A stretch of DNA of 7,088 nt from Nitrospinota bacterium (lineage in GTDB: Bacteria > Nitrospirota > Nitrospiria > Nitrospirales > UBA8639): assembly GCA_022561525.1 (NCBI GenBank), contig JADFRB010000097.1, positions 1-7,088 of the forward strand, in the 5' to 3' direction. This document shows, piece by piece, positions 1 to 5,694 of the stretch (position 1 is its first letter; every line of letters begins with the position of its first letter). The notes under the pieces are model-generated. The model worked only from the letters and a program-made list of their open reading frames with translations, did not search any database and was not told the origin of the DNA. The position numbers and the translations under genes are program-made.

Positions 1-1024
1 CGGTTCGAAAGAGAATGGACAGATCAAACCAGACCGACAAATGCTTCACGTAATAGAGGTCATATTGCAATTTCATATGCGAGTCTTCAACCGAGGCGGC
101 ATAGTTAAAACGGATTTGGGCCCACCCGGTGAGACCAGGGCGAATGGTATGACGCAAGTCATAATAGGGAATTTGTTGACGCAAATTCTGCACAAACAGG
201 GGGCGCTCGGGTCGAGGCCCCACCAGACTCATTTCGCCCTTTAGGATATTGAAGAGTTGAGGTAATTCATCGATTCGGAGTAACCGAATCCACCGACCCA
301 CTCGGGTCACCCGACCATCGCTTAATTGAGCCCATTGGGCGGTATCCCCCTCGGAATCCTGGCACATCGATCGAAATTTCCACAGCACGTACGGACAGCC
401 CCGCAGTCCGATTCGAGTTTGTTTATACAGCGCAGGTCCAGCCGAATCGAACTTGATGAGCAGGCCAATGAGCGCCATGAGCGGCGCTAAGATCACCAAC
501 CCCAACAACGCCCCAATCATGTCTTCCAAGCGTTTGAATAACAACATGCCGGGACGCCGGTGGAATCCTGTGGAAAAAATCAGGGCACTCGGCTTCAGTT
601 CGTCGATGGAGAGCCGCCCACATTCACTCTCATACAGCTGATGCCCATCAATAACCTCCAACCCCATGGATTTTAAGTCCAACAGCGTATCCAAGGGCAT
701 ACTACCACGGCGGTCGGTCACGCAGATGGCAATGGTCTGCACCCGAAACCGTTCGACCGTTTCAAATAACTCGTCAATCGTGCCCAGGATCGTCTTGCCA
801 TGGATAGACTGCCCCACCCGAGTGACTTCTTTCGTGAGGACCCCCACGACGTCATACCAATGACGACGCTTGGCAGTCAGGACACTGATCAAGTCCCCCA
901 TCAGCTCGCTGTCACCAAGAATCAGAACCCGTTTTCGGGTATCCAGCGAGCGCAGAACGTGATCAAAAAAGGAAATCGCTGTCCGGGCTTTCTCCTGTGG
1001 GCCCGACAACGGCCCTGTGCTCAT
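1..1024 (-). CDS. Polyprenyl-phosphate sugar-1-phosphate transferase, EpsB/PEP-CTERM-associated type (3' end cut by window edge)
   Basis: Initiating phosphoglycosyltransferase that would move a sugar-1-phosphate from a nucleotide sugar to undecaprenyl phosphate at the inner membrane. I translated 341 residues; the frame is still open at the left edge and probably lacks only a short tail. Residues about 31-150 look like a Rossmann-like regulatory domain (RVLILGDSELMG; later a TDRRG segment and LKPSALIFSTGF, as in the PEP-CTERM-associated EpsB family, TIGR03013 from memory). Residues 164 onward form the bacterial sugar transferase domain: KRLEDMIGA, a re-entrant hydrophobic helix broken at Pro181, DSAGPALYKQTRIG, KFRSM, the catalytic Asp-Glu pair D252-E253 in RIDELPQLFN, SLVGPRPERP and RPGLTGWAQI. 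The start is ATG 1022-1024, overlapping the kinase stop as ATGA; an in-frame TAG at 1034-1036 rules out a longer start. The usual N-terminal multi-helix membrane region is therefore absent. Family confidence is high; sugar specificity is unknown. Confidence 0.93.
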   Translation of the reverse strand, partial: MSTGPLSGPQEKARTAISFFDHVLRSLDTRKRVLILGDSELMGDLISVLTAKRRHWYDVVGVLTKEVTRVGQSIHGKTILGTIDELFETVERFRVQTIAICVTDRRGSMPLDTLLDLKSMGLEVIDGHQLYESECGRLSIDELKPSALIFSTGFHRRPGMLLFKRLEDMIGALLGLVILAPLMALIGLLIKFDSAGPALYKQTRIGLRGCPYVLWKFRSMCQDSEGDTAQWAQLSDGRVTRVGRWIRLLRIDELPQLFNILKGEMSLVGPRPERPLFVQNLRQQIPYYDLRHTIRPGLTGWAQIRFNYAASVEDSHMKLQYDLYYVKHLSVWFDLSILFRT

Positions 1025-3384
1025 CCCTGCGCTCTAGCTGCGGTATATGGATCCCCATAGACTTCTTGTGGCATAAAATACGGCATGCCCTGGGATGACG
1101 CATCTGTCAAGAGGATCCGGGCCTGAACTGTGGGTCGCAGCATATCCATCGCTTTCACCACAATCTCTTGCGGAGTGACACCTGCTCGAACCACCAAGAT
1201 CAACACATCGGCCAATCCGGCCAGGACGTTCATATCGGCCAGGGGCAGAATAGGCGGTGCATCTAAGATAATATAGTCAAATCGGGACCGCAGGGATTCA
1301 ATCATAGAAGCGAGCTGCGGGAGACGTGACAGTGAGACCGCATGCTCTTCGATTGCTCCCGCGGGCAAGACCCACAGAGGCACGTCATCCATGCGATGAA
1401 TACAATTTTCCAACTCAACATTGCCATGGAAGTAATCGGCCAAACCCGGGGCAGCGGGCATACCCATCGCCTCATGCAAACGCGGAGCCTTAAAATCACA
1501 CCCGATCAATAAGACTTGTTTCTCTAAATCACGAGCCAAGGTATACCCGAGATTCACGACAGAGGATGTTTTGCCTTCACCTTTCATCGCACTCGTGGCC
1601 AGCACCACGGTATTGGCCCGATCATCATTCATCAAGACCAACCGAGTCGCCGCAACTCGATATTGTTCGGCAACAATGGAGTTGGGTCTCCAACGACTGA
1701 CCAACGAGGGACCCGGAGTCCATCCGGCTCGCCACCTTCCAGAACCCGAGGGTTTGGTAGGCAGCTCCCCATTCGCATCCTCGCTACCCGATAAGCCTTC
1801 GGCCGTGGACCCAAATGTTCCTCCAACCAGGAGCCCAGCCGAAGACTTGCCATAGGCCATTTGAAAACTGGGGATCGTGGCCAAAATCGGAAATCCGAGA
1901 GAGACCTCCGCATCTTCAGAGCGACGGAATGTCGGATTCCATTGTTCGATCACAAACGCGAGGCCATATCCCAAGCCCAACCCGACTCCCAACCCCACCA
2001 GCACGATGAGGAAACGTTCAGGTCCCTCTGGCATCTGGGGAAGATTGGCGGGGTCTAAAATTCTAAAGCGTTCGCCTTTTTGACGTTTCTCCAGGTTTTC
2101 AGAAATTCGAGCATTGAGGCGTTTCTGGAAAATATTTTGATAATTGCTTTGCATATTGTCATAGTCACGCACTAAGGCCAGCATCTCCTGCTCGCGGGTT
2201 GGGGTGCGATCCACATGCCCTTGAATCTTGTCCATGGCCGTGGCCAGTTTCGCCAGACGATTGTTCTGAGCCACCACTTGCAGTTTTAATGCATCACGAT
2301 CCTTGATCAAGCCCCTCAGGTACGGATCAAACACTTGGATCGTTCCAGGTTCCCCCGTGGTATCAAGCTTGCTGGCTAATTCGTCCTTCAAAAGAGCAAT
2401 TTGTTGCTTCACGGAAATCACATCGGGATAGGCATCCGTGTATTCAGCCGAAAGCTTGAAAAGGTCCTGCTCTAAATTCCTGAGTAACGCAAACTGAGAG
2501 TTTGAGCCTGCCCGACCAGCGGGATTCAATTCACCTCTACCTTGCCTGAATTGAATGTTGGCGTCAGTACTGATCGCTCCGGATGCTTCGTATTCCCGAA
2601 TACCCTGTTCAACCAACATTATCTGATTAGTTGTGGTATTTACGGACTCCTGCGTCGCATCGCGCTCCTTTTGCATTCGATCCAGGGTACTCAAGTTGGT
2701 TTTCAACTGACTCGGCAATTCACCCATATATTTGTTTTTAAATTTACTCAACGCCCGTTCTTTTGATTCCAATTCTTCTCGAGAAACACGGAGTTCGGAT
2801 TCGAGAAAGTCTGACGCGCCCTCGACGAATTGTTCACGCATTTTCAGATTTTCTTCAATGTATTGAGACGCAAGTCTCGATGTGACTTTCATGGCTGTCG
2901 TGGGATCTTCGTGAGCAAAAGAAATGGTAAAGGCTTCAATCCGTTTCCGCCCCTTGGTCTCAACCTGAATATTTCCCCTCATTCTGAGAATCGCTTGTTC
3001 ATACCCTTCTTTCTGAATCAAATCCTGAAACAATCCGAATTCCTCGACCACTTTCACCAAACTGGTTCGACTCAGCACTTGTTGCGTAATCGTCGAGACT
3101 CGGCTCGCCACATCATCCAGCACCGAGGACACATACTTTTCAGGAATCGTCTGTTGTTCGATCAGAATGACGGTACTCGAGCGATAGACGTCTTTCTTAA
3201 ACCAGGCTACCGTGCCAGCGACTCCTACCGAAATCATGACAATCGAGATAATGAGCCATTTGCGGCGGATCGCAATGTCAACATAGTCCCTAACTTTCCC
3301 CTGAAGGGATGGGGATGCGCCACGCCCCATATATTCAAGGCCTTTTCGTTCCATGTCATGCTGTTCCATAGGATTTCGCTCCAT
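1021..3384 (-). CDS. Fused Wzz-type chain-length determinant and BY-kinase-like ATPase (Wzc-like)
   Basis: Inner-membrane polysaccharide co-polymerase with a cytoplasmic BY-kinase-like domain; in this family it controls chain length and works with the OPX exporter. Of 787 residues, about 31-80 begin the Wzz domain with TM1 at about 43-61. Residues 180-270 and 300-440 are charged and look coiled-coil in the periplasm. A proline motif (DPANLPQMPEGP, 444-455) precedes Gly-rich TM2 (458-478). A Gly/Ser/Pro-rich linker (about 511-565) leads to the kinase domain: E573xxR576, Walker A KGEGKTS (601-607), Walker A' LLIGCDFK (625-632) and Walker B DYIILDAPP (703-711). Three tyrosines (769, 776, 780) sit in the last 19 residues. 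Walker A' normally has Asp-x-Asp; the first Asp is Gly628 here, so kinase activity is doubtful. ATG 3384 has no clear ribosome site. Met6 (ATG 3367-3369) has GGAG nine bases upstream and is a credible alternative start. The stop overlaps the sugar transferase start. Confidence 0.94.
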   Translation of the reverse strand: MERNPMEQHDMERKGLEYMGRGASPSLQGKVRDYVDIAIRRKWLIISIVMISVGVAGTVAWFKKDVYRSSTVILIEQQTIPEKYVSSVLDDVASRVSTITQQVLSRTSLVKVVEEFGLFQDLIQKEGYEQAILRMRGNIQVETKGRKRIEAFTISFAHEDPTTAMKVTSRLASQYIEENLKMREQFVEGASDFLESELRVSREELESKERALSKFKNKYMGELPSQLKTNLSTLDRMQKERDATQESVNTTTNQIMLVEQGIREYEASGAISTDANIQFRQGRGELNPAGRAGSNSQFALLRNLEQDLFKLSAEYTDAYPDVISVKQQIALLKDELASKLDTTGEPGTIQVFDPYLRGLIKDRDALKLQVVAQNNRLAKLATAMDKIQGHVDRTPTREQEMLALVRDYDNMQSNYQNIFQKRLNARISENLEKRQKGERFRILDPANLPQMPEGPERFLIVLVGLGVGLGLGYGLAFVIEQWNPTFRRSEDAEVSLGFPILATIPSFQMAYGKSSAGLLVGGTFGSTAEGLSGSEDANGELPTKPSGSGRWRAGWTPGPSLVSRWRPNSIVAEQYRVAATRLVLMNDDRANTVVLATSAMKGEGKTSSVVNLGYTLARDLEKQVLLIGCDFKAPRLHEAMGMPAAPGLADYFHGNVELENCIHRMDDVPLWVLPAGAIEEHAVSLSRLPQLASMIESLRSRFDYIILDAPPILPLADMNVLAGLADVLILVVRAGVTPQEIVVKAMDMLRPTVQARILLTDASSQGMPYFMPQEVYGDPYTAARAQG

Positions 3385-3473
3385 CGTTCAAGAAAAAATA
3401 ATCTTCACCCAACCCCTACACCATGTGGTGGCACACGATTCACCAGCTCACGCTTCTCCGTCTCTTCGGCACG

Positions 3474-3519
3474 CAGGCACCAGAGTGCCTGTCAATCTCG
3501 TTGAACAGGACACCTCTGG
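3474..3519 (-). promoter_or_regulatory. Pair of mutually exclusive hairpins between export and kinase genes
   Basis: Two inverted repeats share one arm. Hairpin A is a perfect 7-bp stem, CAGGCAC (3474-3480) with GTGCCTG (3485-3491), around a 4-nt loop. Hairpin B pairs 3480-3492 with 3505-3519 (CCAGAG with CTCTGG, TG with CA, CCTGT with ACAGG, single-base bulges) around a loop at 3493-3504. Because 3485-3491 is used by both, only one can form at a time. No U-run follows on the minus strand, so an ordinary intrinsic terminator is unlikely. An attenuator or an mRNA processing or stability element would fit. The structure is read by eye only. Confidence 0.35.
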
Positions 3520-3534
3520 TCCAAGCAGCAGACT

Positions 3535-4152
3535 TTACGGCACGACGATTGTATCGCCTGGCCGCAGGATAAAGTTATACTTGGCCCCGTCTTCTGACAG
3601 CAGAGAATCGTAGTTCACGGGAATTCGGATTTCCTGAGTCTGGCCATCTTCTGTCACCGTATGCCGAACCACCTGAATCGCATTCTCAGCAGCAAACTCT
3701 GTGAACCCGCCGGCCAAAGTAATCGCTTGTAACATCGTGGTATACGATTTTAAAGCCAATTTTCCTGGGGATTTGACTTCCCCAAGCACAAAAATATTGT
3801 AGCTATTGACCGCCTTCACACTCACGGACACGGCCGGATTGTCTTTGTACGCTTTGAATTTTTCTGCAATATTCTTGGCTAATTGATCGGCCGTTAATCC
3901 TGCAGCTCGGACCTCCCCAATCAAGGGCAATGACACTTTACCGTCAGGCCGGATGACCAAATTGTCACGCGAAAGGTCAGGGCTGCGAAACACGACCACA
4001 TCGATCACATCTTCAGCTCCTAACCGAAAACCTTCCTCAGGAGGACCCGGAGCTACCACGAGTTGGGGGGCATTGTAGGAGGCACAACCTGATATCCCTA
4101 TACCTACAGCCATCACGACTGATACGATGAACTGAGTGAAATGAGTTTTCAT
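3535..4152 (-). CDS. Short OPX-family polysaccharide export lipoprotein (second of tandem pair)
   Basis: Periplasmic export component of a Wzx/Wzy-type EPS machine, likely anchored by lipid. I chose ATG 4150-4152, which gives 205 residues. AGAAGG (4159-4164) lies six bases upstream, and this start gives a clean lipoprotein signal: basic/polar MKTHFTQ, a hydrophobic core, and lipobox ISGC with the lipidated Cys at residue 23. An upstream ATG (4168-4170) would add six residues. The Poly_export domain spans about residues 41-105 (LGAEDVIDVVVFRSPDLS, RPDGKVSLPLIGEV). One SLBB-like domain follows (VNSYNIFVLGEVKSPGK, ITLAGGF), and the protein ends at PGDTIVVP. E. coli Wza is about 380 residues with further SLBB domains and a C-terminal outer-membrane helix; those parts are missing here, as in short exosortase-associated exporters (TIGR03027 type, from memory). 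It starts 36 bases after its paralogue's stop, so the two are probably co-transcribed. Confidence 0.93.
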   Translation of the reverse strand: MKTHFTQFIVSVVMAVGIGISGCASYNAPQLVVAPGPPEEGFRLGAEDVIDVVVFRSPDLSRDNLVIRPDGKVSLPLIGEVRAAGLTADQLAKNIAEKFKAYKDNPAVSVSVKAVNSYNIFVLGEVKSPGKLALKSYTTMLQAITLAGGFTEFAAENAIQVVRHTVTEDGQTQEIRIPVNYDSLLSEDGAKYNFILRPGDTIVVP

Positions 4153-4158
4153 AATCCA

Positions 4159-4164
4159 CCTTCT
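4159..4164 (-). promoter_or_regulatory. Ribosome binding site deciding the start of the export lipoprotein
   Basis: AGAAGG on the minus strand lies six bases before ATG 4150-4152. The upstream ATG at 4168-4170 has a G/A-rich stretch (AAAGG) about ten bases before it, so it cannot be excluded. The lipoprotein signal geometry favours the downstream start. Confidence 0.6.
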
Positions 4165-4188
4165 ATGCATGACATGATTCCCTTTCCT

Positions 4189-4815
4189 TTATGGCAACAA
4201 CACCATCGTTTCAGAGGGCACCACAATCGTATCGCCTGGTTGAAGATCAAAGTTTTCAGCACCACGTAGAATGATATCGTCATAGTTCACTATCATCCGT
4301 TCTGGCTCTGCCCCCTCGCTGCCCATGCGGAACACGACGATCCGACTGCGAACAGCATCAGGCGCCAATCCTCCAGCCAGCGTTAACTGTTGAATCAAGG
4401 ATGTCTTCGTTAACAAGGGGAATCGGCCCTGTTGCCCTACCGCACCATTGACGTACACAAAATAGCTATTCACCTGTTGCACGACAATCGCCACGGTGGG
4501 ATTTTCTTTGTACTCCTTAAGCTTCTCGGTAATCGCGTTTTTCAATTCCCCTGTCGTTCTGCCAACCGCGTCAACGTCGCCGATCAAAGGAAGTGAAATC
4601 CGCCCGTCAGGTCGCACCGTCACTTGACGGGAGAGATCAGGGTTTCGCCACACGCTAATTTCCAACACATCCTGTGGCCCAATGATATAATCGCTGGTCA
4701 CAATAAAATTTGACGTGTCAATTCCCCCCATCGTCCCAGAACCTGCCCAAGCCGTTCCGACCCAGGCACTTCCACAAATCGCTAACCCGACACACATTGT
4801 CTTCAGCATTTTCAT
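4189..4815 (-). CDS. Short OPX-family polysaccharide export protein with Sec signal (first of tandem pair)
   Basis: Paralogue of the following lipoprotein and part of the same export machine. From ATG 4813-4815 it has 208 residues. A strong AGGAGGT (4821-4827) sits five bases upstream, so the longer frame from 4842 is not used. The signal peptide is MKMLKTMCVGLAICG followed by a probable signal peptidase I site after AWA (about residue 24). No Cys follows in lipobox position, so the mature protein should be soluble in the periplasm. The Poly_export domain covers about residues 42-108 (IGPQDVLEISVWRNPDLS, RPDGRISLPLIGDV), followed by one SLBB-like domain (VNSYFVYVNGAVGQQG, LTLAGGL) and the ending PGDTIVVPSETMVLLP. 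The two paralogues share NPDLS/SPDLS, RPDGxxSLPLIG, the KENP/KDNP segment, VNSY and PGDTIVVP. It lacks the Wza C-terminal outer-membrane helix. It appears to be the first gene of the export-kinase-transferase operon. Confidence 0.93.
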   Translation of the reverse strand: MKMLKTMCVGLAICGSAWVGTAWAGSGTMGGIDTSNFIVTSDYIIGPQDVLEISVWRNPDLSRQVTVRPDGRISLPLIGDVDAVGRTTGELKNAITEKLKEYKENPTVAIVVQQVNSYFVYVNGAVGQQGRFPLLTKTSLIQQLTLAGGLAPDAVRSRIVVFRMGSEGAEPERMIVNYDDIILRGAENFDLQPGDTIVVPSETMVLLP

Positions 4816-4820
4816 AACTG

Positions 4821-4827
4821 ACCTCCT
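4821..4827 (-). promoter_or_regulatory. Strong Shine-Dalgarno for the first export gene
   Basis: AGGAGGT on the minus strand lies five bases before ATG 4813-4815. It fixes that ATG as the start over the in-frame ATG at 4840-4842, which has no comparable site. Confidence 0.8.
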
Positions 4828-5694
4828 CTGATCAAAAAACAACCGATTAGTTGATAGACATGGACTCCTGACCTTCTAGACTTGTCATGCAATTGGGACA
4901 AGAACCTTTTTTGGCATTTGGCATTTAATTCGGCGAATCGTCGTACGGACTTAACAGTCATGGTGTATTTACCGAATTGCAATGATATTTCGCTTTTCAA
5001 CGCAGGGGATCGCTGTCTTGTCCATTTTTGAAAATCAGACAACCTGCACATTGGCATCTGACTCCAATCGGTCATGCCCCCAGCGAACTTAACCGGCCTG
5101 GGTTTGAGGAGCCCCTACGCCCTACAAAAGGATCTGAAGACCAGAGCGTCCCAGCGATATCCGACGCATCACGGTTTTCTTACCCTTCGTATACAGCCAC
5201 CTTGCACGAAAATCATGAAATGAGAGCCGTCCCCTCATCCCTGAGAATCACAGTTTCTCCTGCTTGGAGGTGAAATCGTTGTCACAACTAGTCTGGGGCA
5301 GCTCTCACAAACTTTTGACACGATACAGACAAGACTCTGAGTCCAACCTCTCCGCCCACTCAGTTCATTCATGCGATGTCCAGTGGTAGGCGAGTCACGA
5401 GGGGAAGTGACGATTCGACTCGGTTCAAATCAGGGAAAGACGCGTAACTTGGAAGTGAGGGAAAACGTGTGATCTCCAGGGAGGGTAGAAGTGCCACGGA
5501 CAAAACGCCCGTCAGGAAAATTTTACAAGGCCAAAAAAATTATGCGGCACTCTAAAGGTATGAGAAGGAAATAGTTCCTCATAAACTTATACTGCGACAT
5601 CTCATCATACCGGGTATCCGAACACTCTTGGCGAAGCCCATAGCCTAGATGCCTTTGAACTTCACTCATGGCAGAGCAATCTACACCCATCACC
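4828..5694. other. Long gap (about 870 bp) without a convincing gene, probably leader or promoter region of the EPS operon
   Basis: I see no ORF with both a ribosome site and recognisable protein features. An 87-codon minus-strand frame (5075-4812) ends in an ATGA overlap with the first export gene, but it has a poor start and an unremarkable basic composition. Contents I can point to are a strong long-range inverted repeat at 5221-5307 (separate entry), a perfect 11-bp palindrome GTTGTCACAAC (5278-5288) inside it, a tandem TTTGGCA duplication (4910-4923), and a 6-bp hairpin at 5496-5512 that pairs better on the minus strand but has no U-run. No sigma-70 promoter stood out with good spacing. 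Confidence 0.5.
5221..5307 (-). ncRNA. Candidate structured RNA / 5' leader element (unidentified)
   Basis: TGAGAGC at 5221-5227 is an exact inverted complement of GCTCTCA at 5301-5307. Pairing continues inward through 5228/5300 and 5229/5299, then, past one bulged base (5230), through four G-C pairs (5231-5234 with 5295-5298), giving about 13 bp. The 60-nt interior holds a small CTCC/GGAG hairpin and the palindrome GTTGTCACAAC. Position 5228/5300 is a G-U wobble in minus-strand RNA but a C-A mismatch in plus-strand RNA. This weakly favours minus-strand transcription, the direction of the export genes about 400 nt downstream. I looked for c-di-GMP-I and cobalamin riboswitch core motifs and did not find them. 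It could also be a protein-bound DNA element. Confidence 0.3.

Noticed and set aside
3419..3430. CACCA-TG-TGGTG inverted repeat upstream of the kinase gene
   Set aside because: Five-base arms with a 2-base centre are too short to support a specific operator claim.
2830..3504. 224-residue plus-strand open frame
   Set aside because: Lies antisense over the 5' part of the Wzz/kinase gene, whose protein features are unambiguous. The plus-strand translation has no domain-like pattern, and I see it as a shadow.
4910..4923. Direct repeat TTTGGCA x2, considered as promoter or binding sites
   Set aside because: Only 7 bp, no recognised factor, and the orientation of any promoter reading would point away from the genes.
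4812..5075. 87-codon minus-strand ORF whose stop overlaps the first export gene as ATGA
   Set aside because: The overlap is suggestive, but ATG 5073-5075 has only GGGGG one base away, the protein is basic with no signal or motif, and the export gene has its own strong Shine-Dalgarno. Not enough to call a gene.
5486..5495. TGGCAC on the minus strand as a sigma-54 -24 element for the EPS operon
   Set aside because: No TTGC-like -12 element at the required spacing.
5496..5512. Hairpin ACGGAC/GCCCGT considered as terminator of the secreted-protein gene
   Set aside because: No U-run follows on the minus strand, and it lies almost 200 bp beyond the stop codon.
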